A model generated the notes under the pieces. The model ran no database searches and was not told the origin of the DNA. It was given only the letters and a program-made list of their open reading frames with translations. 64,000 nt of DNA from Azorhizobium sp965227945 (GTDB taxonomy: Bacteria; Pseudomonadota; Alphaproteobacteria; Rhizobiales; Xanthobacteraceae), in the NCBI GenBank assembly GCA_965227945.1, contig CBDDGQ010000005.1, positions 310,001 through 374,000 on the forward strand, in the 5' to 3' direction. The translations under genes and the position numbers were made by a program. Positions 17,578 through 25,447 of the stretch are shown piece after piece (the stretch's first letter is position 1; each line of letters starts with the position of its first letter).

Positions 17578-17706
17578 GGCACGTCCTCCCGACGTGGGCG
17601 TCAGAGTGTTTGGGTGCCGCTCTTGCGGCGGCTCTTGTCGATCAGGGGCTGAGCCACGGGCGCGCACCGCGCGGCCCCCGTCGGGCGGCCCGGACATGCG
17701 CTCTCC

Positions 17707-17736
17707 TGTGGCGTCAGCGAATGTGGCGTCAGCGAA
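17707..17736. repeat. Tandem 15-base repeat at the end of the GntR gene
   Basis: The unit TGTGGCGTCAGCGAA occurs twice in direct succession (17707-17721 and 17722-17736), overlapping the stop codon of the GntR-type regulator. It looks like a small slippage or duplication event that left the reading frame intact. Confidence 0.8.
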
Positions 17737-18487
17737 TTTCGATGCGGTAGCGGAAGCGGTCGGCGGGGCCGCGGGAGCGGCGCCATTCGATGGCGTGGCG
17801 GTCGTAGCCGCGGGCGATGCGGTCCACCACCACCACCGGCGCGCCCTTGGGGATCTGCAGCGCGCGGGCATCGCTCGCGCCGGCCAGATCCACGCTCAAG
17901 GTCTCGTCGGCGCTGGCCACCACCTCGCCGCACAGGCGCTCATAGAGCGGATAGAGCAAATCGCCGAAGCCGGTGAGGGGCAGGTCTTCCAGCGGCGCGA
18001 ACCGCGCGCGGTCCAGCCAGATCTCCTCGGCGAACACCGGGGCTCCGGCCACCAGCCGCAGCCGGTCGATGCGCAGCGCCGGGGTGCGTGGCGCAAGGCC
18101 GAGGGCGGCGGCCGGTTCCGCGGGGCAGGGGGCCAGCTTGCGGGCGAGGATGCGCCCTTCGGGCATGATGCGCGCGCCACTGGCATCTTCGGCGCGGAAG
18201 AAGCGGAATAAGGAGCGATCCAGCGAGGGCCGGCGCACGAAGGTGCCGCGGCCCTGCATGCGGTCCAGCACCCCTTCCGCCACCAGCGTCTCCACCGCCT
18301 TGCGCACGGTGCCGATGGCCACCCCATTGGCGCGCGCGATCTCGGTCTCGGAGGGGATGGCACTGCCCGGCATCCAGGCGCCGGCGACGATGCGGGCGAT
18401 CATGGCATCGCGCAGCCGCTGATAGAGCGGCAGCCGCGCATCGGCGGCGTCGTCGAGCAGCGGGTCTAAGAGCGCCTGGTCGGTCAT
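17729..18487 (-). CDS. GntR-family regulator, HutC/UTRA subfamily
   Basis: A 252-residue repressor-like protein. Residues about 18-85 are the winged-helix domain (LPLYQRLRDAMIARIVAGAW, IPSETEIARANGVAIGTVRK, RMQGRGTFV). The rest is a UTRA ligand-binding domain with LRIDRLRLVAGAPVFAEEIW and a carboxyl RIARGYDRHAIEWRRSR. HutC-type members bind small organic acids and control adjacent catabolic genes. A perfect inverted repeat lies 31 bases upstream of its start, consistent with autoregulation. It probably controls the MFS-amidohydrolase pair downstream on the same strand. Confidence 0.9.
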   Translation of the reverse strand: MTDQALLDPLLDDAADARLPLYQRLRDAMIARIVAGAWMPGSAIPSETEIARANGVAIGTVRKAVETLVAEGVLDRMQGRGTFVRRPSLDRSLFRFFRAEDASGARIMPEGRILARKLAPCPAEPAAALGLAPRTPALRIDRLRLVAGAPVFAEEIWLDRARFAPLEDLPLTGFGDLLYPLYERLCGEVVASADETLSVDLAGASDARALQIPKGAPVVVVDRIARGYDRHAIEWRRSRGPADRFRYRIEIR

Positions 18488-18517
18488 GGCGGGCCTTGGG
18501 TGCGGTCGCGCAATCTC

Positions 18518-18535
18518 TAGTCATCTATATGACTA
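18518..18535. promoter_or_regulatory. Putative operator of the GntR-type regulator
   Basis: A perfect inverted repeat, TAGTCAT-CTAT-ATGACTA, with seven-base arms and a four-base spacer, lies 31 bases upstream of the regulator start. It is AT-rich in otherwise GC-rich DNA. The size, symmetry and position fit the operator of a GntR-family dimer. Binding is inferred. Confidence 0.65.
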
Positions 18536-18657
18536 TTTGTATGAATGAGGGACGTCAAGAGCCGCGCGGCCAGGCCCGGCAAGGTTCTGGACTGCGGGAA
18601 GCGCCGGCGCTGTGAGCTCTCCGCGCCGGCGTACGGTCAATCCCACGACCGCATGCG

Positions 18658-19790
18658 TTGGCGCTCTGGTTCGGAGAGCTGTGCGGCAGAATGGAGCCTC
18701 TGCCGGCGCGCCGCCCGACGCCTCGTCATCAGCGCGCGTGTCCTCTGCGCACCGCACTCCCTCCCCCCTTGCGGGGGAGGGGTGGGGAGGGGGGTGAAAC
18801 GGGCGCCGTTGCAGAGCTGGCTTGGTGATGCCCGGACTGGTCGGGCGGGCGGACGGAGGTGATGAAGGGGGCTGCTCAAAGCGGCCTCCCAGCCATGGCC
18901 GTTTCACCCCCCTCCCTGCCCTCCCCCGCAAGGGGGGAGGGTTCCCCCGACCGCTTGTGTTGGCGCTCTGCCTGGGATGGCTGGGCCGGCGCGCTGCGCG
19001 CCTGCCGGCGCGCCGCCCGACGCCTCGTCATCAGCGCGCGTGTCCTCTGCGCACCGCACTCCCTCCCCCCTTGCGGGGGAGGGGTGGGGAGGGGGGTGAA
19101 ACGGGTGCCCTTGCAGAGCTGGCTCGGTGATGCCCGGTCTGGTCGGGCGGACGGATTGAGATGATCCAGCCGGCTGCTCAAAGCGGCCTCCCATCCATGG
19201 CCGTTTCACCCCCCTCCCTGCCCTCCCCCGCAAGGGGGGAGGGTTCCCCCGACCGCTTGTGTTGGCGCTCTGCCTGGGATGGCTGGGCCAGCGCGCTGCG
19301 CGCCTGCTGGCGTGCGGCCGGTCCCCTCGTCATCAGCGCGCGTGTCTTCTGCGCACCGCGCTCCCTCCCCCCTTGCGGGGGAGGGGTGGGGAGGGGGGTG
19401 AAACGGGTGCCCTTGCAGAGCTGGCTCGGTGATGCCCGGTCTGGTCGGGCGGACGGACGGAGGTGATGAAGGGGGCTGCTCAAAGCGGCCTCCCATCCCC
19501 GGCCGTTTCGCCCCCCTCCCTGCCCTCCCCCGCAAGGGGGGAGGGTTCCCCCGACCGCTTGTGTTGGCGCTCTGCCTGGGATGGCTGGGCCAGCGCGCTG
19601 CGCGTCTGCTGGCGCGCCGCCGGTCCCCTTGTCACCAGCGCGCGCGTCCTCTGCGCACCGTACTCCCTCCCCCGCAAGGGGGGAGGGTTCCCCGGACCGC
19701 ATGTGGTGGCGCGTTGCCTGGGGTGGCTGGGCAATAGCGCTGAGTGTCTGCTGGGGTGCGGGCCGTCGCCCATCGTTATCAGGACGCCCT
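18658..19790. repeat. 302-bp tandem repeat array with paired G-quadruplex motifs
   Basis: A unit of 302 bases recurs with exact spacing: TTGGCGCTCTG starts at 18658, 18960, 19262 and 19564, and the CCTCGTCATC landmark at 18721, 19023, 19325 and (degraded) 19627. The last unit has lost its middle. Each full unit carries a plus-strand G-run block (G5-A-G4-T-G4-A-G6; 18773-18794, 19075-19096, 19377-19398) and a matching minus-strand block (18907-18927, 19209-19229, 19511-19531). The blocks are flanked by an 18-base inverted repeat (for example 18785-18802 with 18899-18916). Reading frames here open in several phases, consist of translated repeats and are not believed coding. Confidence 0.92.
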
Positions 19791-19974
19791 CCTCATCAGC
19801 CACCGTGCTCCCGCCCCCGTGAGAGGGAAGGGTGGGGACGAACGCGTGCCGGTGTGGACCACCTGAGGACGGTCTCCGGCAGGTGCAGGCCGCGGGGCCG
19901 CGACCGCCGTTCCCCCAGCCTCGCCTCTCGCCCCGCCCCCTTCCCGCGGCCCTGCCGCCTGTCCGGAGCCCGCC

Positions 19975-21147
19975 ATGCGCGCCTCGATCTTCGACGTGTT
20001 CCGCCCCCGCCCCACTGAAGCGAAGGCCAGCCGCACCGCGGCGCTGGTGGCGCTGCTCACCACCGGGCGGGCCCGCTGGACGCCGCGCGATTATGCCGGC
20101 CTCGCGCGCGAGGGGTTCGCCCGCAATGCGGTGGCCTATCGGGCTGTGCGGCTGATCAGCGAGGCCGCCGCCAGTGTGCCGCTGCTGCTGATGGACGGCG
20201 GGCGCGAGTTGGACGCCCATCCGCTGCTGGACCTGCTGGCGCGGCCCAATCCGCGCGCCATCGGCGCCGATTTCCTGGAGGCGGTCTTTGGCCATCTGCT
20301 GGTGGCCGGCAATGCCTATGTGGAGGCGGTGGCCCTTGAAGGCCGGGTGCGCGAACTCTATGCCCTGCGCCCCGATCGCATGAAGGTGGTGCCCGGTCCG
20401 AACGGCTGGCCGGAGGCGTTCGACTATACGCTGGACGGCCGCACCCTGCGCATTCCCCAGGACAGCCTGCTGCCCGAGGCCCAGCTGCCGCCCATCCTGC
20501 ATCTGGCGCTGTTCAATCCGCTGGACGATCTCTACGGCTTCGCGCCGCTGGAGGCCGCCGCCCAGGCGCTGGATCTGCACAATGCGGCGGGGGCCTGGAA
20601 CAAGGCGCTGCTGGACAATGCCGCCCGGCCCTCCGGCGCGCTGATCTATGGCGGCACGGGGAGCCTCTCCGACGACCAGTTCGAGCGGCTGAAGGGCGAA
20701 TTGGAGGCGAGCTTCCAGGGCGCCGGCAATGCCGGGCGGCCGCTGCTGCTGGAGGGTGGCCTCGACTGGAAGCCCTTGGGCCTCAGCCCCAAGGACATGG
20801 ATTTCGAGGCGGCCCGCGCCGGCGCCGCGCGGGAGATCGCCTTGGCGCTGGGTGTGCCGCCCATGCTGCTGGGCATTCCGGGCGACAACACCTTCGCCAA
20901 TTATGCCGAGGCCAATCGCGTGCTGTGGCGCCAGAGCGTGCTGCCCTTGGTCAAGCGCGTGGCGACCGCCCTCAGCGCCTGGCTGGCCCCCGCTTATGGG
21001 CCGGGCCTGGCGCTGGTGCCGGACCTCGACCAGGTGGAGGCGCTCGCCGCCGAGCGCTCCGATCTGTGGAGCCGGGTGGGAGCGGCCCCCTTCCTCTCCG
21101 ATGACGAAAAGCGCGCGGCGGTGGGCTACGGCCCGGCGCCCCGCTGA
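19975..21147 (+). CDS. GTA g3: HK97-family portal protein
   Basis: A 390-residue portal protein. Typical features are the early FARNAVAYRAVRLISEAAASV segment with VPLLLMDGG, the HPLLDLLARPNP motif, and AGNAYVEAV near residue 110. Later come LHLALFNPLDDLYGFAPLEA and a carboxyl region with GVPPMLLGIPGDNTFANYAE. The protein forms the dodecameric ring through which the terminase pumps DNA and to which connectors attach. Length matches RcGTA g3. It begins a block (g3 to g5) separated from g2 by foreign genes and the repeat array. Confidence 0.93.
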   Translation: MRASIFDVFRPRPTEAKASRTAALVALLTTGRARWTPRDYAGLAREGFARNAVAYRAVRLISEAAASVPLLLMDGGRELDAHPLLDLLARPNPRAIGADFLEAVFGHLLVAGNAYVEAVALEGRVRELYALRPDRMKVVPGPNGWPEAFDYTLDGRTLRIPQDSLLPEAQLPPILHLALFNPLDDLYGFAPLEAAAQALDLHNAAGAWNKALLDNAARPSGALIYGGTGSLSDDQFERLKGELEASFQGAGNAGRPLLLEGGLDWKPLGLSPKDMDFEAARAGAAREIALALGVPPMLLGIPGDNTFANYAEANRVLWRQSVLPLVKRVATALSAWLAPAYGPGLALVPDLDQVEALAAERSDLWSRVGAAPFLSDDEKRAAVGYGPAPR

Positions 21148-21179
21148 TCGCCCGTCCGCCCGCTCACCCGGAGGCCCCC

Positions 21180-21365
21180 ATGGACACCGTGCTGCGCACC
21201 TTCGCCGAACGCGGCGACCTCGCGCATCTGGCGCTGGCCGCCTGGGCGGTGAGCGCGTCCGGCGTGGCGCTGGGCGCGCTGCGGGCGCTCACCCGCGCGC
21301 ATCAGCGCATGGACGATTTCGTGCGCGAGCTGGCCCGCTTCAACGCCCGCGCCAGCGACGACTGA
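21180..21365 (+). CDS. GTA g3.5-like small membrane protein
   Basis: A 61-residue protein with Shine-Dalgarno GGAGG just upstream. Residues about 15-38 (LAHLALAAWAVSASGVALG) are hydrophobic; the rest is a charged helix (RAHQRMDDFVRELARFNAR). Small proteins in this place, between portal and protease, are known in alphaproteobacterial GTAs as g3.5. Its role is unknown. The call rests on position and size more than on sequence. Confidence 0.65.
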   Translation: MDTVLRTFAERGDLAHLALAAWAVSASGVALGALRALTRAHQRMDDFVRELARFNARASDD

Positions 21366-21393
21366 TCCCATCCCTAACGGAGACCCTTGAGCC

Positions 21394-21576
21394 ATGCGAG
21401 CCCCCTTCCTCGTCAAGGCGCCGGCCCCGCGCATCCGCGCGCTGGGGCCCGGCCCGGTGCGCCGCGCCGCCGCCCCGCCGTCCGCCAGCGTGTTCCGCGA
21501 TTTCGTCGCCACGCTGGAGAAGCTGGAGCGCGGCACCAAGCGCAAGCCCGCGGCCCCCGGCCGCAAGGCGCTGTGA
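21394..21576 (+). CDS. Small basic protein within the GTA cluster
   Basis: A 60-residue, strongly basic protein rich in Pro and Ala, with a short helix SVFRDFVATLEKLERGTKRK. The start follows GGAGA at a usable distance and the stop overlaps the protease start (TGATG), which suggests real, coupled translation. No family recognised. It could be an assembly or scaffold-like factor, but nothing in the sequence proves this, and it may be specific to this lineage. Confidence 0.5.
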   Translation: MRAPFLVKAPAPRIRALGPGPVRRAAAPPSASVFRDFVATLEKLERGTKRKPAAPGRKAL

Positions 21577-22148
21577 TGGCGGCGCTGAGCGCCGGGTCCG
21601 CGCCGGTGGCCACCTTCGCCGGCTATGCCTGCCTGTTCGATGAGGTGGATCTGGGCCGCGACACCATCGCCCCCGGCGCCTTCGCGCAGTGTCTGGCCCG
21701 CCGCGGCAGCGCCGGGGTGCGGCTGCTCTACCAGCACGACCCGGCTGAGCCCATCGGCGTGTGGGCGCGGATCGCCGAGGATGCGGTGGGCCTCAAGGTG
21801 GAGGGCTGCCTCACGCTGGAGGTGGCGCGGGCCCGCGAGGTGGCGGCGCTGGTGCGCGCCGGCGCCCTGGACGGCCTGTCCATCGGCTTCAAGGCGGTGG
21901 AGGCCCGCACCGATCCGCGCACCCGGGTGCGGCGGATCACCCGCATCGATCTGTGGGAGGTGTCGGTGGTCACCTTTCCCATGCAGCCCCGCGCCCGCAT
22001 CACCACCGCCGGTCCCGACGGGCCGCTGGCGCTGGTGGCCCCGGCGCCGCAGCCGCTGCGGCCACCGACCCCGCTCACCACCCGTCAGGCCGCCCGCGCG
22101 GTGCAGGACGCCGCCGCCCGGTTGCGGCCGCATCTGCTGGCCGTCTGA
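21576..22148 (+). CDS. GTA g4: HK97-family prohead protease
   Basis: A 190-residue serine protease of the U35 type. It starts at the ATG overlapping the upstream stop. The fold signatures are FAGYACLFDEVDLGRDTIAP, the catalytic His in LLYQHDPAEPIGVW and the catalytic Ser in GALDGLSIGFKAVEA, with LWEVSVVTFPMQPRA after it. It cleaves capsid protein during procapsid maturation. An unrelated upstream extension in the same frame, which overlaps the small basic protein, is not expected to be part of it. The capsid gene follows after 65 bases. Confidence 0.93.
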   Translation: MAALSAGSAPVATFAGYACLFDEVDLGRDTIAPGAFAQCLARRGSAGVRLLYQHDPAEPIGVWARIAEDAVGLKVEGCLTLEVARAREVAALVRAGALDGLSIGFKAVEARTDPRTRVRRITRIDLWEVSVVTFPMQPRARITTAGPDGPLALVAPAPQPLRPPTPLTTRQAARAVQDAAARLRPHLLAV

Positions 22149-22213
22149 TCCGGTCTTCGTCTGTCTCGCAGCCCAAGTCTTCCAGCCCAAGTTTCCCAGC
22201 GAAGGAACCCATC

Positions 22214-23461
22214 ATGACCCATCTGCTGTCCGCGCCCGAGACCAAGGTGTCCGCCCCCGAGGGCCAGTCCGCCCTCGACGGCCTCATGCGGTCGTTCGAG
22301 ACCTATAAGGAGACCAACGAGATCCGCCTGGCGCAGATCGAGCGCAGCGGCGCCGCCGACCCGCTCACCGCCGACAAGATGGCCCGCATCGACGGCGCCC
22401 TGGACGCCCACAAGGCGCGCCTCGACGAATTGGAGATGAAGCGCCACCGCCCGGCCTTCGGCCAGGGCCTGCCGCGCACCGCCCCCGAACGGGAGCATGG
22501 CGATGCCTTCACCAATTATGTGCGCCACGGCGAGGCCGGCGGGCTGAAGGCGCTGGAGGCCAAAGCCCTGTCCGCCGGCTCCGGGGCCGACGGCGGCTAT
22601 CTGGTGCCGTTCGAGACCGAGCAGGAGATCGGCCGGCGGCTGGCGCTGCTCTCGCCCATCCGCGCCTTGGCGACCGTCCGCACCATCGGCGGCGGTACCT
22701 ACAAGAAGCCGTTCATGACCTCCGGCCCCGCCGTGGGGTGGGCGGCGGAGACGGCGGCGCGGCCGCAGACCGACAGCCCGGTGCTGGCGGAACTGACCTT
22801 CCCTGCCATGGAACTCTACGCCATGCCGGCGGCCACCCAGGCGCTGCTGGATGACGGGCAGGTCAATATCGAGGCCTGGATCGCCGGCGAGGTGGATTCC
22901 GCCTTCGCCGACCAGGAGGGCGCCGCCTTCGTGAGCGGCGACGGCATCACCCAGCCCACCGGCTTCCTGTCCTATCCCAAGGTGGCGGAGAGCGCCTGGA
23001 CCTGGGGCAAGATCGGTTCTCTGGCCACCGGCGCGGCGGGCGCCTTTCCCGCCAGCAATCCGTCCGATCCGCTGGTGGATCTGGTCTATGCGCTGAAGGG
23101 CGGCTACCGCCAGGGCGCCACCTTCGTGCTCAACCGCCGCACCCAGGCGGCGGTGCGCAAATTGAAGGATTCCACCGGCGACTATCTGTGGGCGCCGCCC
23201 GCGGGGGCCGGCCAGCCGGCGAGCCTTCTGGGCTTTCCGGTGCAGGAATCCGAGGCCATGCCGGACATCGCGGACGGGGCCTTTCCCATCGCCTTCGGCG
23301 ATTTCCGCCGCGGCTATCTGGTGGTGGATCGGGCCGGCGTCCGGGTGCTGCGCGATCCTTATTCCGCCAAGCCCTATGTGCTGTTCTACACCACCAAGCG
23401 GGTGGGCGGCGGCGTGCAGGATTTCGACGCCCTCAAGCTGTTGAAGTTCGCCGCCAGCTGA
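22214..23461 (+). CDS. GTA g5: HK97-family major capsid protein
   Basis: A 415-residue capsid protein behind GAAGGA. The first ~125 residues are charged and helical (the delta or scaffold part, with FETYKETNEIRLAQIERSG) and would be removed by the g4 protease. The HK97 core begins near LSAGSGADGGYLVPFETEQE. Later motifs are ALLDDGQVNIEAWIAGEVDS, FVSGDGITQPTGFL and the carboxyl FGDFRRGYLVVDRAGVRVLR. About 40 bases after its stop is a GC-rich hairpin related to the 302-bp array and then a convergent protease gene, ending the first GTA block. Confidence 0.95.
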   Translation: MTHLLSAPETKVSAPEGQSALDGLMRSFETYKETNEIRLAQIERSGAADPLTADKMARIDGALDAHKARLDELEMKRHRPAFGQGLPRTAPEREHGDAFTNYVRHGEAGGLKALEAKALSAGSGADGGYLVPFETEQEIGRRLALLSPIRALATVRTIGGGTYKKPFMTSGPAVGWAAETAARPQTDSPVLAELTFPAMELYAMPAATQALLDDGQVNIEAWIAGEVDSAFADQEGAAFVSGDGITQPTGFLSYPKVAESAWTWGKIGSLATGAAGAFPASNPSDPLVDLVYALKGGYRQGATFVLNRRTQAAVRKLKDSTGDYLWAPPAGAGQPASLLGFPVQESEAMPDIADGAFPIAFGDFRRGYLVVDRAGVRVLRDPYSAKPYVLFYTTKRVGGGVQDFDALKLLKFAAS

Positions 23462-23503
23462 GCCGCTGAGCGCACGGCCCTTCCCGGCCTGGTGCCCGGC
23501 AGA

Positions 23504-23551
23504 ACCCTCCCCCCGTGCGGGGGAGGGCAGGGAGGGGGGTGAAACGGGCGC
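23504..23551. repeat. Single copy of the GC-hairpin repeat element
   Basis: A hairpin CCCTCCCCC...GGGGGAGGG followed by GCAGGGAGGGGGGTGAAACG matches the core of the array at 18658-19790, so the element is dispersed as well as tandem. It lies about 40 bases after the capsid stop and could act as a terminator or mRNA-protecting hairpin. It has no U-run. Confidence 0.75.
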
Positions 23552-23634
23552 CGCTGTCGTCCGCTGCGATGACCGCGGACCCGGCGCGCAGTGGTGCGCC
23601 GAGGCTCCATCCGCAATCACAGCTCCGCCGCGCC

Positions 23635-24408
23635 TCAGTTCTTCAGCGGACTGCCGAGCTTGCTGGCGGTGGCGTCGATCCAGTCGCGGTGGAGCCCCAC
23701 CAGGGTGACGCCGGTGACGCCGCCGCAGCCGCGGGCGCCCGCCGGGCCGGTGGCCCAGCCCACCACGCCGGCCAGGGTCTGGCCGAGAAAGGCCGGGCCG
23801 CCGCTGTCGCCGGTGCAGGCCCCCGCCAGGCCCATGAAGGGGGCCAGCCGCACCATGATGCCCCCGGTGGTGCCGATGGATGGCAGGCTGACTGAGCGCA
23901 AGGTGCCCGCGGACTTCTCCGCGCTATCCCCGTCCATGCCGTAGCCGGCGATGAGGAATTCGGTGCCGCGCGCCGGCAAGGCCGGATCGGTGGACAGAGG
24001 CGCCGGGTGGAAGCTGGCGGGCAGCACCTCCGACAGCTTCATCAGGGCGAGGTCCGGCGTCGGCCGCCGGGTGCGGAACTGGTCGCCGTCGAAGCGGGGA
24101 TGGGTGGCGATGCGCAGCGCCGGAATGAGCCGCGGCGTCCCCGAGCCTACCAGCGCCACCGCATAATTGCCCGCCGGCCCGACGCAATGGGCCGCGGTCA
24201 GCACCAGGTCCGGGGCCACCAGCGTGCCGCTGCAGGAGGCGCCGCGGGTGGAGACGATCATCACCGTGGAGACGGCGGCCGGCCCGCCCCCCGGACGACC
24301 GCCGACAATGGCGCGGGCGGGGATCGGCCCCAGCGCCAGGACCGCCGTGGCGCAGGCCAGGACCGCACCGGCGGCCCGGCGGTGACTCAACGGAACACGA
24401 TACGGCAC
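23635..24408 (-). CDS. Secreted chymotrypsin-fold (S1) serine protease
   Basis: A 257-residue protein with a Sec signal peptide ending ARA (31-33). The triad is complete: His74 in TAAHC, Asp119 in PDLALMKL and Ser202 in GDSGGP. Cleavage after ARA would directly expose IVGG, the amino end that activates S1 enzymes, so no zymogen step may be needed. The residue equal to trypsin Asp189 is Gly196, so trypsin-like specificity is unlikely; small or hydrophobic side chains are more likely. It lies on the minus strand between GTA g5 and g6, with no family reason to be there. Confidence 0.92.
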   Translation of the reverse strand: MPYRVPLSHRRAAGAVLACATAVLALGPIPARAIVGGRPGGGPAAVSTVMIVSTRGASCSGTLVAPDLVLTAAHCVGPAGNYAVALVGSGTPRLIPALRIATHPRFDGDQFRTRRPTPDLALMKLSEVLPASFHPAPLSTDPALPARGTEFLIAGYGMDGDSAEKSAGTLRSVSLPSIGTTGGIMVRLAPFMGLAGACTGDSGGPAFLGQTLAGVVGWATGPAGARGCGGVTGVTLVGLHRDWIDATASKLGSPLKN

Positions 24409-24539
24409 GCAACCCCCATCGCCAGGACAGATCCAAGTTTTGGACCCGGGCGCGGGGCGGGGTCAATCCCGCCGCCGCTTCGCCGGGGTCGCAGGCCGCG
24501 CGCCCTCTCTCGCCATACCGCCACCGTCACGGAGCCCCC

Positions 24540-25103
24540 ATGACCCAACGTATCGCCGGCCCCGCGCGCGAGCCGCTGACGCTCGCCGAGGCCAAGGCCT
24601 TCCTGCGCGTCGACAGCGACGCCGAGGATGCCCTCATTGCGGCGCTGATCGCCGCCGCCCGCCGCGCCGTGGAGGCGGCCACCGGCCGTGCCTTGCTGGC
24701 CCAGAGCTGGCGGGTGGTGCGCGACGCCTGGCCACCCAGCGGCGTGTTCGCGCTGCCGGTGGCGCCGGTGCAGGCGCTCCTGGCGGTGCGCCTGCGGGCC
24801 GCCGACGGCAGCGTCGCGGAGCTGGAGCCCGCCCGGCTGCGGCTCACGGTGGATCGCACCCCGGCGCTGATCCATCTGGACCCCGCCACCCTGCCGGCCC
24901 CCGGCGCCCGCTTCGGCGGCATCGAGATCGACGTTCGGGCCGGCTATGGCGACGCCGCCGATGCGGTGCCCGAGGACCTCGTCCAGGCGGTGCGGCTGAT
25001 GCTGGCGCACTTCCACGAACATCGCGATGCGCCGGGCGACACTTTGCGCCCGCCCGCCACGGTGGCAGCGCTGCTGGCGCCCTATCGGCTGGTGCGGCTG
25101 TGA
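24540..25103 (+). CDS. GTA g6: head-tail connector (gp6/phiE125 gp8 family)
   Basis: A 187-residue protein. The amino half (PLTLAEAKAFLRVDSDAED then LIAALIAAARRAVEAATGRA) is the helical connector signature. A beta-rich middle (WPPSGVFALPVAPVQALLAV) and a carboxyl helix (PEDLVQAVRLMLAHFHEHRD) follow. It forms the adaptor ring below the portal. Its stop overlaps the GTG start of g7, starting a run of overlapping genes (g6-g7-unknown-g8) that shows strong translational coupling. Confidence 0.92.
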   Translation: MTQRIAGPAREPLTLAEAKAFLRVDSDAEDALIAALIAAARRAVEAATGRALLAQSWRVVRDAWPPSGVFALPVAPVQALLAVRLRAADGSVAELEPARLRLTVDRTPALIHLDPATLPAPGARFGGIEIDVRAGYGDAADAVPEDLVQAVRLMLAHFHEHRDAPGDTLRPPATVAALLAPYRLVRL

Positions 25104-25447
25104 GCGGGTCGGACAGCGCCACGTCGCCGCCGGTGGGCGCGCTGCGCCACCGCATCGACCATCAGACGGCGGTGGAGAGCCCCGACGGGGTCGGCGGGGT
25201 GACCCGCACCTTTCTCACCGTGGACCGCCTGTGGGGGCGCATGGAGACGCCCACGGCGGGCGGCAGCTTCGGCGAGGAGCGCCGCTTCGGCCTCGCCACC
25301 GTGCGGGTGACGGTGCGGGCGCCCAACACCATCGCGTCGGGCGACCGCCTGCTGGCCGGCGCCCGCCGCCTCACGGTGGAGGCCACCTCCGATCCCGACG
25401 GGCGCGGGCGCTTCACCCTGGTGCATTGTCGCGAGGAACAGCCATGA
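25100..25447 (+). CDS. GTA g7: head closure/stopper protein
   Basis: A 115-residue protein starting at the GTG that overlaps the g6 stop (GTGA). The pattern GALRHRIDHQTAVESPDGVG, then RLWGRMETPTAG and VRVTVRAPNTIASGDRLL, is that of phage head-closure (SPP1 gp16-like) proteins. It would gate the DNA exit channel between adaptor and tail. Its stop overlaps the next gene by ATGA. The assignment follows both its motifs and gene order. Confidence 0.88.
   Translation: MSGSDSATSPPVGALRHRIDHQTAVESPDGVGGVTRTFLTVDRLWGRMETPTAGGSFGEERRFGLATVRVTVRAPNTIASGDRLLAGARRLTVEATSDPDGRGRFTLVHCREEQP

Larger units (their letters stand above)
18488..19974. other. Gene-free region between GntR gene and GTA portal gene
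   Basis: About 1.5 kb without a believable gene. The left edge has the GntR operator, the centre is the 302-bp repeat array, and 19791-19974 is plain GC-rich sequence leading to the g3 start. If g3 to g5 are not transcribed from upstream of g2, their promoter should be here; no clear boxes are visible. Confidence 0.7.

Noticed and set aside
18658..19790. CRISPR array
   Set aside because: The repeat unit is 302 bases with no short repeats separated by unique spacers, and no cas genes are present.
18545..19822. Many overlapping small frames in the 302-bp repeat array
   Set aside because: They translate the repeat itself in different phases, contain the same 20-30 residues repeatedly and have no ribosome sites.
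19480..20580. Minus-strand frame over the start of the portal gene
   Set aside because: It reads through the repeat array and antisense to certain portal coding sequence, with no motif.
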